Source: Physcomitrium patens (taxonomy: Eukaryota; Streptophyta; Bryopsida; Funariales; Funariaceae). Taken from it: a DNA stretch of 64,000 bases. The notes under the pieces were generated by a model, which saw nothing but the letters and a program-made list of their open reading frames with translations, was not told the origin of the DNA and ran no database searches. The position numbers and the translations under genes are program-made. Each line of letters opens with the position of its first letter. The stretch's first letter is position 1. This document shows positions 33,878-46,400 of this stretch, one piece after another. The stretch is from contig NC_037253.1 in the NCBI RefSeq assembly GCF_000002425.4, positions 10,903,065-10,967,064 of the forward strand. The letters run 5' to 3'.

Positions 33878-36800
33878 ATGAAGGGCGCGACAGTGCAAAT
33901 TGCTTGGCATGGCTCGGAGCCAGTACTATCTCTTGATTTCCATCCTCACTCTGGCCTTCTCGCCACTGCCGGTGCCGACCACGACATTAAGGTTGTGCTT
34001 CATCGTCATGTCAGATGTTTCAAATCTACGATTAGGCAACCCATGTAGCTTAGCATAGCTTGATTCTGAGCATGTGGATGTTTTCGAGAATCAGCAGGAT
34101 CGCCCATATGTTAATCTCTTCTAGACTGTCGAAGTTGCCAATATCCCCGCCTCATCTCATGGATAGGAATCTCGTGTGTCTTGCACCGCTCGTACAGCTC
34201 TAGTTGTTTGAATGTGAAACGGACCTTGAGGAAGAGCGTTCCACATCCCTTCCCATCTACTCAATCACGTATTGCGAAACAAGATTTGCCACGAGGAGAA
34301 GCAAATCTCACGTCCTCTTATTATCAAATCTCATCACATGTTTGGGCCTCTGTGTTTCAGATTTGGTCGGTTCACCAGAAAGAGTCTGGCTCGCCAACTG
34401 TTGAGTTTGAGGCCGACCTATGTTATCACTCAAAGGCAGTGAATGTCTTACGTTTTTCTCCATCGGGTGAGTTTCTTCTCCTGTTCTGTTTTTCCATGTT
34501 GCTTGGGTGAGCTATAAATATAATAAATTGCACCTCTCGATTCCGGTCCTATCGAATCAGAAGACGTGAGACTTTTTTTGTAGGACACCAAAATGTTGAC
34601 CACTTCTACATGAATGTGCAGGTCAATTGCTCGCATCTGGGGGTGATGGTAAGTTTTGTGGCTTTTTTCGGGTTTTAACTCTTGCAAGCTTGTACTTCTT
34701 TATTAGGATGACTCCAGTTCGGGAGAATCTACTGAATTTGTGGTAGCTTCCAATGTCAATGGCATTCATTACCGTTTCCACACTTTCTATTACGCACCAT
34801 TTCTCGGAAATGGTCTCGCGCGTACTTCACGCTAGTCGAATCACTGCAGCCGTATGGCAGCTGTACATGATTACAGCCGCGTGGTAAAGGCGCTCTCTCC
34901 TTGAGTGATACGTCGCTTGACTTTTTGAGTTGTTAATCAGCTTCCTGATCATGCAGGCGGTGAGATACTAATCTGGAAACCTATTGAAAGAGCCGATAAA
35001 AAGCCCAGCTGGAAGGTTCTGAAGACACTTCAGTGAGTACTGAACTACACTGTAATGCACGTCAATGTCCTGCCGAGAAGATTTTGTTACCTCAACTGTA
35101 ACAACGGCCATATATTTACGTGTAGTCTCAGCTGAAATTGTATGTTATATTAATCTCCTTAATGTGTTTTACTCTTATGTGCAGGCTACATGTGAGGGAT
35201 GTTCTGGATCTCGCATGGTCTCCCGACAGCTTGTCGTTGATGTCGGGATCTGTGGATAATCAGTGCATGATTTGGGATGTAGTATCAGGTGACTGATAGC
35301 AATGGCTCTTAACTTTACCGGGTCCGAGGCAGGCTGCTTAATGATATCTACATGAAATGCCCTTATACTGTATGGACAAGTACTCTAATTGCACTTCATG
35401 TCACGAAAACCTTGACCATGGAACTCATCATCAAAGTTTTTGGAGGTTACGATATGGGGATCAACATAAGTTGTGAGCTAGTCGTAATCTCCGGCGGAGG
35501 GCTCTTCCTAAACTACCAGATTCACTAATGGTGCAGAGTGACGAAGAATGTATAAGCGCTTATTGCAGCCAAGGGAAAAACGATTAAGCTATTATGTGAG
35601 TGTTTTTGGTCACAGATCTTTCCGTGGTTGCTGAAGGAAGTTTCTTTCTGCAGGTAAAGTTCTACAAGTTTTAAATGACCATCAACACTTTGTCCAAGGC
35701 GTTGCTTGGGATCCAGCAGGGGAGTTCTTGACATCAATTAGCTCGGATCGTACGTGCCGGATCTATTCGCGCCAGTCGGTGCCCAAGTCCAAGAAAAGAA
35801 AGTTAGCTGTCGTCCAGAATATGTTCACTTGCAAACAAGTCCTTGCTAAATCGGATGCTCTACCGTCCAAGACCAACATCACAATAGATGCTGATGGCAG
35901 AGTAGCGAAGGTAATGACTTGACAACCCGATTGGATTGTTCATTGATATTTTTGGAAATGTACTTATCTATTAAGGAAAGTAATCTGCTGCTTTCTGCTG
36001 ACCCTGGTTTCGAAAAGGATTTACTAGCCTTAACTTTTGAATTTGGGTTGTGTCCAGGCTAGTCAATTATTTCATGACGAAACTTTACCATCGTTCTTTC
36101 GAAGGCTTGCCTGGTCACCAGATTCATCTTTCTTGGTTGTTCCCTCAGGTAATGCTTTTGGCGTTGTATAATGTGGTCTCGTGACAATTTAGCACAAAGT
36201 TCTAAAGTCGAGAAGTGATGCATTTCAGTGGTTTTTTTTGTCACTAACTGCATTTCTATGATCGTGACAGGTCTGCATAGAATTGCACACGAGGCTCCAT
36301 CTTGCAACGTGTCCTTTATTTTCTCCAGGAGTGACCTGTCAAGGTACTCCCTGTTCGCAAATTATCTGTTGATTTGGTTGGTTGTCTGCCAAATCGATGT
36401 AATTGAATGGTGTGAGTGATGCTCCAGGGACACTTACTGAAATTGTAGCTGTCTGTGGTAAAACAAATCCGTCGATGATGAGTCTCTGATTAGAGTGGTT
36501 TCTCCTTCTTTTTTGTCCTTTGTTCAGGCCTTGTATTCATCTTCCAGCTCCAACTAAGCCAGTTGTAGCTGTCCGGTTCTGTCCAGTTATCTTTTCTCTA
36601 CGAGAGAATGAAACTGAAAAAGGAAGTAGCTCTGGTAAGCATCCTTAATGACATTGGGTTATTTGTGGAGGGAAGTTGATCTTGTTATCCTGCGTTACCA
36701 GTCTCTGAGGATGTACTCAGATTTCCTTTCATTCGCTGATATTATTGAGATCCTCGGTGAAGCTATAACTCTGTGGGTATGAATTACAGGATTCGCACTA

Positions 36801-38066
36801 CCGTATCGACTGGTGTTTGCTGTGGCAACACTTGATTCGCTATATGTGTATGACACACAGCGCAGTGAACCAATCGTAATCTTTGCCGGAATCCATTATG
36901 CTGCAATAACGGACATTGCATGGTACTAATCTCCTTGAACGTCCACATATTCATGCATGTCGAATTTTTGACATCATTATGCTGCAAAACTTATCTAACG
37001 ATAGGTTCTGTCGAAGTAGGACCATGAGTTCGTAATGACCTGAACTACAATGAACGCCACCCGTGTCAGTTCTGAAGTTTGGTGCAATGCATGTTGGATC
37101 TATGTGCAGGTCTGCGGATGCCCAGTATGTGGCTGTATCATCACAAGATGGCTATTGCAGTTTGTTAATATTCCATGGAAACGAGCTTGGTACAAAGCTC
37201 TCCAGCGGTGGTAATTTCTTTCCTCCCGCTGCGCTGCCTCCGTATCCCAACTCAATAGTTTGTAGTTTACATAAGCTGATTCTAGAAGGTTCGAATGGCT
37301 ACTTTGGTGGTTTTATACTGACATGGAGTCATAGTTGTCATCGAGATGCCTATTTATCTCTTTCAGAGACTGTCACGTGCAAGTCAACTAATCCTAGGGC
37401 ATCGGTTCCATATCCTTGGTATACTTGTCTGCAGACGTCCCCGCCAATATTGCGAAATTTCTTCCAGAAAACTTGCTAGGAAAACCTCAAGAGTCGTTAC
37501 CCAACTCAACGGAGCTCTCTCAGGTTTCGGAACCTGTCGGACTTATGAACGAAGAACAGAGTTCCCCCATAGTTATTTGCCCTCGTCCATTGAAGCATCG
37601 GCGTATTACACCAACCGCCCTTCCAGCCACCTGTTCTCCAATTGTACAGAAACAAATCGCAGACCAAACGTCAATCACCGTCTCCGACAAAAAACTTCAG
37701 AGGATCACTCCAATCGCTCTGACTGAGGATGGTCCCTCAAGTTCTGGAAACTGTTTGGACACAGAAACCGTCCACACGCCTTCAAGTACTCAGAATAGTT
37801 TGTCAGCTGTGCAAGCTGCAGATGCAGCCGAAACTCCCGACAGTTCAACCTGTGAGGCGTCTTCTCCAGGTGCTAAGAAACGCCTACGCATCAACCCTAT
37901 TCCTATTCTTGCTGGTGAAGGAGCCTTGAACTCCGGTGGGAACGTCATCCCGAGACGGAGGCCTACGGATTGTGACCAGAGTGCCTCCATCGCTAAATTT
38001 AGGAGCTTAGAGTCATGCCTCCAAGAACAGGGAGTTGCAGGCCCTGCCACAGTGTCGACCGAGTGA
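33878..38066 (+). CDS. FAS2: Chromatin assembly factor 1 subunit FAS2 (p60-type WD40 protein), 12 exons
   Basis: The middle subunit of CAF-1, which deposits H3-H4 on newly replicated DNA with FAS1 and MSI1. Exons: 33878-33991, 34361-34466, 34622-34648 (27 nt), 34957-35032, 35185-35288, 35654-35910, 36058-36148, 36271-36343, 36528-36634, 36790-36922, 37110-37210, 37435-38066. The summed length is 1821 nt, 606 aa, with all phases closing. The N-terminus [20 protein letters not shown] and [13 protein letters not shown] match plant FAS2. WD-repeat segments follow ([83 protein letters not shown]). The last exon encodes a 210-residue Ser/Pro-rich tail with three related motifs, [10 protein letters not shown] (450-459), LQRITPIAL (484-492) and LRINPIPI (547-554), like the B-domain-type ASF1-binding motifs of p60/HIRA. 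The tail makes it about 120 residues longer than the Arabidopsis protein. Confidence 0.95.
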
Positions 38067-40149
38067 TCCCAAGAACTCGCGCTGCTTAGCATCTCATCGT
38101 TGCAGGTAGACCCACATTTTAACTGGCCCATGTGACGTGGATTGAACGGTCTCAACCCCCGAAAAGTCCCTGTTTCCAAAACCACAGTTCGTGGATACCA
38201 CGCCCCAGATCGATTGCGGAACAGAGGATGACGTTTGCGGATTATTTCGTATTTTGTGGAGTATTCGTCTCCGGACTTCATGCTTCAGCCATCCTCATGG
38301 ATTCCATTCATGTCAATCGTCAGGCATTCCACCGATTGTATCCACAGAGAGGTTTTGTCAGTAACATAGTAGCAGAACATTTTTAGGAATTCAGAGTCGC
38401 ACTTGAGCGATTTAATGTCGTTTTCTTTCATCAGATAGAAGTTGGAGTGAGCTCATGATGTTAAATAGGATTTACCGTGTGATAATTTCGCACCATTGCG
38501 TAAATAATGATTACACCAAGATCTGAAATGATCCACTAATTCACTAGCACCTGTTCGTACTCAACCCAACCCAAGTGTTGTAGGTAGATCAATGCATGAG
38601 TGTATTCGGTGCATGTTACGCATATAATTGTACATGGTCAAATATGTACACATGCACACACAAATATACGGTATAATTTCATCCATTAACCATGAAGGGT
38701 ACTTCTGATTCATTTCTGATGGTTGCAACTGGTTTCTGTGAAGTATTCTGTGACACTTAATGGTTAACAGCAGAACAGTACACAGTTAGCGTCGACGTTT
38801 TGGAATGCCTGACGATTGATGACAATCCTAGTTACGCAACATGAAACTGTACCTGTATTATTATCAGTTAAATGTGAATAATTAGTCGATTCTGGCTATC
38901 ACTGAATCACATTTTCTTTAATGACAAATGCCAGAAACTTTCGACCACCATATGAAATTTTGAAAAGAATTGGAGTAATTTCTGCAGTCGAAAAAACTTC
39001 ATTCAGACAGACCGTGTCCATGTTGCTAAGTGGTTTTGAATTTCAACAATTAGTGTCAAAAGCATTAAAATTACACCATAGATGATCAAGGTGATTGACT
39101 TTATTTTTAATCATTACTTATTTACATGTTTAATCACTCAATCATTGATATCAATGTTTATGTGAATAAACAAATAAACTTGTGCCTAGTAATGGCTTTG
39201 GAATTATAACAATATTACCATGTGATAGAATTATATCACCATTATTGCTTGGCTTAGGCCACAAGCACATCCTAAGTTGTTACACACACTTCATATTGCT
39301 ATATGCACATCCAAAAAACATGGAGGCATGTGATTGGTTGGGTGTTTTTATGTGGAACTTGCCACTTGACACAACTATTAGAAATTAGGAGAGCAGGAGC
39401 TTCCCCTCCAATAGTCTTGTTGATTGATAAGTAGATAAGGTCAAGAGGTAGTACCCCTCTTTGGAGGCAAAGCTCCAAAAGAAAATTTAAAAATCTACAC
39501 CTTGTAATGGTGGTACCTTGTAGAAGCAAAGATCTCTACTTCATGGACACCTTCACCAAGAAAGGATACTAGTTTTATATTCACTTTAGTAATCTGCAAT
39601 GTTGTGCCAAATCTCATGGTGATTTCAATGAACAATTTCAAGCATCCATCCTTGGCCATTGAGGACTGGTCCTTGGACCTTGAGTGGAGTCCAATCAACT
39701 AACAACCGTTGCAAACATTGCCTATGGCAACTAAACCATGTGGAGGAATCCCAATTGCCAAGCATTGAGCATCTCATTGACAACTTTAGAATAAGTTAGT
39801 TTTTTATGCATCATTTGTTTGTGAATCTTATTCTATACTTTTATTTGCCATAGTGACTTTGGATAAGATGTTCATCAACAATGGCCAATAAGGCCATCCA
39901 TCACTAGTCACATGATTTGCCTCTAATCACAAGTGGTTTTTTGTTCATCCCATATCATCTTGCAAGTGATGGTCGTTACTCTTCTAATAGGTTAGAAGTA
40001 GAGTTTGAGTACTTGAGTGGAGCAACACCCTAATAAAAAGCCCACACTTTTTTAGTATAGAAAACTCAATCATGCTAAAAAGTATAAAAATTAAATTGGT
40101 TGTGTCACTATTCAACATATACATATATTTATAAGAATTGGACTATTTT

Positions 40150-40152
<3 letters not shown>

Positions 40153-40186
<34 letters not shown>
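40153..40186. repeat. (TA)n microsatellite
   Basis: Uninterrupted TA run. Confidence 0.9.
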
Positions 40187-40189
<3 letters not shown>

Positions 40190-40361
40190 GCTCAAGATTA
40201 ATATTTTTAATAATTTAAGAAGTCAATGAAAAACTACTTATATTAAAAGCAATCTTGTATGTACAAATGTCAATCCATTTTTTGCAAATTACTAAGTTTA
40301 AAAGTTGATGATATTAAAAAGAAGGTATATTTTATATATGTGTTAATTTTCAAAGTTGGTT

Positions 40362-40366
<5 letters not shown>

Positions 40367-40398
<32 letters not shown>
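40367..40398. repeat. (TA)n microsatellite
   Basis: Uninterrupted TA run, followed by an imperfect CATATATACACATG patch. Two further TA runs lie at about 40716-40733 and 40778-40811. Confidence 0.9.
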
Positions 40399-40404
<6 letters not shown>

Positions 40405-40773
40405 TACACATGTACATATAGCATGTATTAGACATTATAGTTCCATAAAAGTATAATTATCAAGAAGTCACCATAGAATTAATACTTGGATATGTTGCAT
40501 ATTTTACTTTTTTTGGAATGAATTCAACATTTTAAATGTAAGGCATAATGGCTTTGAAAAAATTAATAAGTTTCAAAATAATAAGTAAAAGAATTTAATA
40601 TTGTTGACAATGGTGTGCCACAAGCATCTCATTTTTGTACATATTAATAAAATCTGAACTTTTAATAAACATTAATTAATTTTTATTATTATTAGATTAA
40701 TTTTTTTCTTCAATAAATATATATATATATATATTTATTTTTATAACATTTTGATTGAGATATGTAATTCATG

Positions 40774-40815
<42 letters not shown>

Positions 40816-43134
40816 ACTTTATTTTTTTTTCTTGTTTTATACTTTAGTTGATTATTATATTTTAAAATTTTTAATTATTGATTTTAATATCTAATCATTG
40901 GAAAATTTTTATTTTCATTACAAGATCTATTTTATAATAATTATTTACTTTTAATTAACTTTAGATAAATATAAATTAAAAGTAGATTGGTGTGTTTATA
41001 TTTGTTGATTGAATATATCAAATAAAAAAAATTTAATTTGTAGCTTAATAAGTTACTTACATAAATAAAATTAGAAAGATAATTTATTTTTATAGAAACT
41101 ATTACTAGTCAAAGTTTTTACCTTTTTTATATATTTTATGTATTACATTGTAATAACAATGACATTGAAATTTTAGATGGGTTAATATTTGAGCATAACA
41201 AATAAGAAGATAAAGGTTATGATTCAATTTTTTATTGTCAACAACTCATATGATTGGTATAATTTGATGCAAAATGCAATCTATATACCTTCTAACAAAT
41301 AAAAATAATGCAAATTTTTTAAAGATATATGAAGCAACTTGAAAGAATATAGAATGTGTATTTAAACTTTTAATAGAAATATTTGCTATTGTTGCTAATC
41401 TACTCCAATAATAGAGCATAATTCTTTTTCAAATATAATATATTCTTGTGCTATTTTGAATATTGTAAAAATTTATTGAAAAAATATGTAGATTAAAAAT
41501 AATTATGTTTTTGTATACAAGAAGAAATACTATGATTATACTAGTCTTACTATAGATAAAGATTTAAGTGCAATATACATCTCACTTTAGCTTTTTATTG
41601 CTTTGTCTTAAAGTATAATATAGACTCTTAACTTTATACAAATTTTAGATCCTAAAATTTTAAATATTAAATCTTATAGTAATTTGATAATTTAATCATG
41701 TATAATAGATTTGAGTGTAAAATCTAAAAATTTGCCTTCTTTTTATATCAAAGTACAATATGAAACTATTGTCTTTGGTACATTTTTTTATTGGTACAAA
41801 TCAAAATTATACCATAAAATCTTAGACTACTCTAAAAAATCTATATATAGTTATTTTAAAAGATATCAATTAATTTCAATGATTCATTTTATAATACAAC
41901 CTCTTAAACCCTTTTTAAGCTTTCTTATATATGCAACCTAATTCTTTATTTATTTATTTGTTTATTTTTTAATTTTTTTTAATCTAATCTTTTTGTATCT
42001 TCTAAATTTAATTGCAATCCACTTTTAGCCTTGCAATCTAATTATAATAATTTTAAAAATCTCACTTCTAATATTTCTTTAATGGTTTTCATTTAAATTT
42101 TTTGTTGTTTTTTTTTTGTTGTTTTTTTTTTTAAAAAATTTAATAATAATCTTTCATTAACATTGCAATCAATCTTTATTGATTCTTCCAACCTAGTTAT
42201 TTTTCCTTGTAAGAGATTAAAACACTGACATGCAACAATTAATTGAACAACTTGAACACATAATTAGATTTTTTGCATTATATTTTTATTTTTATATAGA
42301 TAATTTTATAAAAAAAAGAATAAAAAAGTACTATCTTTTAATAGACTTAATTTATAGTTTTTAGATTGTATTTATCTTTTCTGCATTAAAATATTCTATG
42401 CAGACCTAGATCTAATATCTATCATCAGCTCACTATAATACATTATCTTAATCCTTCTCTTTTATACACTTGATCTTCTTTACCCACACATTTTGTTTAA
42501 TGCAATTTTGACAACATACTTCTATTTTTACAACACATAATTTACAGCAATAAGCTAAAAAACACATACAATATCCCACTAAAAACACACCTCTGAAATT
42601 GGTTGCATATCATAATAACAACAAAATTTGACAATTGACAGAATTTGTATTGAGATGTTTCATGCTATTGATTCCTTGAGTATAAAAATAATCTCATACT
42701 ACTTTTAGCAAGCCCCACCAAACTTGCCTTGTTTGGATTGGAATGGTCAAAACTAAAAGTAAAGTGCTGTTTGAGCTGCCAAGTCATGGATGGGCAATAA
42801 TAGAACAATAAGCCACGTCAAACTTTAGGGTTCACATAGTTTCAAGGATCACGGTGGAGATGCACTAACATGTCGGTATGTGGGGCCTTTTGAAAGTTTT
42901 GTTGGTGTCGGTAAAATTGGGATGAATCTCGACCAACCTTTGGAGGCCACACTTCTTCATTCTACGGTGTCATTTGCCTGATTCTATAAGCATTCGCCGT
43001 AGCTTCCTGACGTGGGCACACTCCTTCGATGACCAGCACCTGCAAGTTCCGGTGATCACACTTTGCAGAGCACTAGCAATTCATCTTTCAATCTTGTGAA
43101 CTGAATTGAACTAGCCTGGGACCTTTTATTTTGC

Positions 43135-43140
43135 TGCAAG
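43135..43140 (-). terminator. Possible polyadenylation signal of the transporter gene
   Basis: The minus strand reads AATAAA about 310 bp past the stop codon. Motif position only; no transcript evidence. Confidence 0.3.
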
Positions 43141-43447
43141 GTTGCAACAATGCGTTTTTTGGTATTTACAGTTCTATAGTTGCATTGCAATGAACATCCA
43201 TGTGTGGTGGGGAAAAACACCCCATAGAGTACATTACGCTGCGCTCTTCACAATATCAATTAATTATGTGCTATGCTACGGATCGAGGTTAACTTCATGC
43301 CAGATACCATGAACCAGGGGTGTCTAAATCTGGTCAGTGTACAGATCCGGGAGCAATATTGCATGAGGTACACTTCTACAGAAGATTTGATGCGATTCTG
43401 TTACCTCTGAGATAACGTTGGAGACGTTTCCCTTGCCTGCAACCTCT

Positions 43448-46400
43448 TCAATGTAAAGGTGGATCCAACGCGGCCAGCTTCTTATAATCGGCCTGACCTT
43501 CATTAGATGAAGATCCTTGAGCAAGCCGACTGTGGCGCATTCCATAGAACATGTACACAAAAACGCCCAGAACCATCCACACGGAAACTCGCAACCATGT
43601 TTGAACCCTGCCAGCAATAATCGTACCTGTCAAAGGTCAGGAAACGACATACGGAACTAATCGCCAAAGGCTCATCTGTGACACACCTCGGATACAAAGG
43701 AACAAATGAATGTGGCGTAATAAACTGCGAAAGAGAATGCAGAAAATGTACCCCAAATTGACCAGCAGATAAACGTTCACTAGTATGCTTGCAATTGGCA
43801 GTGCTGGCACCCATGGGCAGTGGAAACCTGCACATTACATGGGAATAAGAAAATGGCAATCACCTAGCGTTATTGTTTTGTAACGTGAGATTTATTTTAC
43901 CCAAATCATACGAAAAGCCGTTTTCATACAAACAGCGATGTGAGATTGAGAGGCTGATTGGAAGAAGACGCCTGAAATCAGAAGCCAGGTCAGTTTCAGG
44001 TTTCGAGTACACACCTCCAGGTTGTCCAAACTTATCCTGTCCATTGTCTTGCTCAATCAAGCACAGAAGGGTTGATGCAGTAACGAATATTGGGATGCCC
44101 GCAGACCCTAACGCCCATCGCAACAACCTGAATAGAACCACATCACGGGAGAATTTCAGTTTGATCTACACAGCTTGAAATACGCAGACATCATTAATCA
44201 ACCTTGGAGACTTCAAGGAAGTCCAGTATTCCAGCACTAGGCCTCTTAACAAGACCCCATGTATAAAAAGAGCGACAGGATCAAGGCAAATGTGTCTTTC
44301 AAGTAGTCGTAAGAACTGGGGTGGATGGTAACGTACACTGGAAGAGAAGTAGCTGCAGTCGCTAAGCTAATTAGCACGACTCCAATAAGAACCCCGCAGA
44401 TCGCTAGTCTAGCTACACGCCGCCTTGCTTCCTCCCTGCTTGTTTCTGTGACCACGCATGATTTGTTCAAGAAAGATCGGAGTTGAAATCGTTACACAAC
44501 TAGAGCACAAACTATGACCTACTCTTGAATGGATCACAAACACGAAGACTGGTAGATTAACTGCGAGTTAATAATTTGAAGTACCGGATGTGTTAGGCAG
44601 TTGCTCCGGTATCAGTAATGGGTCCTGGAGGTTGATCCTGGTGGAGCTCTGGGGTGATTCAGCCATCGGCGCATCCTCTTCCAGATCTTCAGTCTCATCT
44701 TGCAAGACGGATCCCGTGCTGCTAGCCGATGAGGCATAGTCTCCAACAATGCTGCGTTCAGGCAAAGTGTGCAAGGATGCTTCCGATAAGATTGTCAGTA
44801 CTGGCGAAAAGATGGGATACTGGCTAGTAAAAATTGGCCTCGAGGGAGACTTAGGCACGACTGGAAGTCCCTCTGGCGTGCGTGTACAGACAATTGGCTT
44901 GGACGTATCTGGAGGGGAGACATATCTTAGCACCAGAAGGCAAACTGACACGATGGTAAAGGCCGACAAGGTCCCCACACTGACCTGCCAAAATATGATC
45001 ACAAAAGAATGTCAGAAGCTGAGATGAGTTGATAGATGATGACATCATACAGAACCAGATTTTGATCATTTTGGGTCAATTGGTTGTATCAGATTGTGCC
45101 TGTACGAACTCGTAAACACGTTTAGTCTTGTGACACTTCCGTGCCTTAAGTAACTTAACGTCTACCTCCTAAGCTCCCAGCAAGAAGTTGGTTCTTACCA
45201 GGCCAGAAAGTTCATCGACATTCATCAGAAATGCCATGAGTGCCGCAATAGCTCCTGTCAACAAAGTGCCATTGACTGGCACAGAAGTCTTGGGATGAAC
45301 GGTGGAGAAGAAAGGTGGGAGCAAACCGTCACGCGCCATAGCCATCAGAATTCTGGGCTGGCCACAGACAGCAGAGTTAGGGGAAGAAGTAGTCCTTCAT
45401 TTCACCAATGACATAAAACAGATGCAATGCAAAGTGAGCATCACTCGAATACCCCGCGTATGAAACGTCATTGTATTATGCATACGGTACAGAACAAGGG
45501 CAATCTCAACTAATGAAACTACAGCTAGGAAACAAACACCAACATGTCTTGTAAAATTGCGAGGCAAATGGCATATCGAACCTGAGGTAACAAAGATCCC
45601 ATGAGAGTTGTAGCTAAAGCTGCAACGGCACCAGCAGCAACAATATACCTAGAAGAAAAGTAGCAGTTAGCTCCAACATAGGAAAAAGATCGGACATTCT
45701 GAGTGGATGTTCATTGATCCATCCACTAAACTCATGGCAATATACATCTATTCGATTGAAAAGGTAACTTATCTCGAGACTGATAAAAATGAGTCAATGC
45801 AGACGATGTTCGTTACAGTGATCGAACCATTCAACCACGGTCTATGAAGCCCTTAACACTACCAAGATCAAAATCAAGTGAATCTGGGATCTCGAGATTA
45901 TACATGGCCCAGGGCATGCCGTTCTCCGCAAAGGCAGTAGACATGGGTGTATCCGGGTCCATCATATTGTAGGGAACAAGACCCACGATGACGCCAGAAA
46001 CCAAAATATAGAGGCCTGCACAAATGAATAATGCCAGCCCAATTCCAAGGGGAAGGTCGCGCTGAGGATTCTTGACCTGTGAAAAAACGTGATTAGTTCC
46101 CATACGTGTACGTTGACCATGTCCCATTGCACATATTTGTCAGCAGCCCAGCATGCTCTTATCCATCCAAACTACTTTGGGGTGGACCCAGACAGTGAGA
46201 AAACTGACTATGCATAATTCAGATGATTATCCCTTCGAGGTGTTCAGGTTTAAAGTATTTAAGAATTGTATGTAAAAGAAAGGAAAACCTTCATACGTAT
46301 GTATCAGTTCTAAACGCATTCATGAAAATGATATCAGAAGAGATGGAACTGAATTGTAGTGGAATGGAATGGTTACCTCTTCCGCAGTGCTTGCAACAGT

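Larger units (their letters stand above)
38067..43134. other. FAS2 3' flank and AT-rich intergenic region
   Basis: The first few hundred bases are presumably the FAS2 3' untranslated region. From about 38870 the sequence becomes AT-rich, with TA microsatellites. The patch 39182-39780 is more complex and may be old repeat sequence, but I recognise no termini or protein motif. 42700-43134 returns to balanced composition near the transporter 3' end. Confidence 0.4.

Noticed and set aside
33552..33936. Open frames on both strands at the FAS2 start
   Set aside because: They overlap the FAS2 5' region and first exon in other frames, with no family match.
34708..34743. Possible extra FAS2 exon with AG and GT borders
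   Set aside because: Including it introduces a stop in the running phase; exon 3 joins 34957 directly in frame and matches FAS2.
37790..38281. 163-codon open frame opposite the FAS2 last exon
   Set aside because: Antisense shadow of the FAS2 tail; no motif, and FAS2 phases and homology explain the region.
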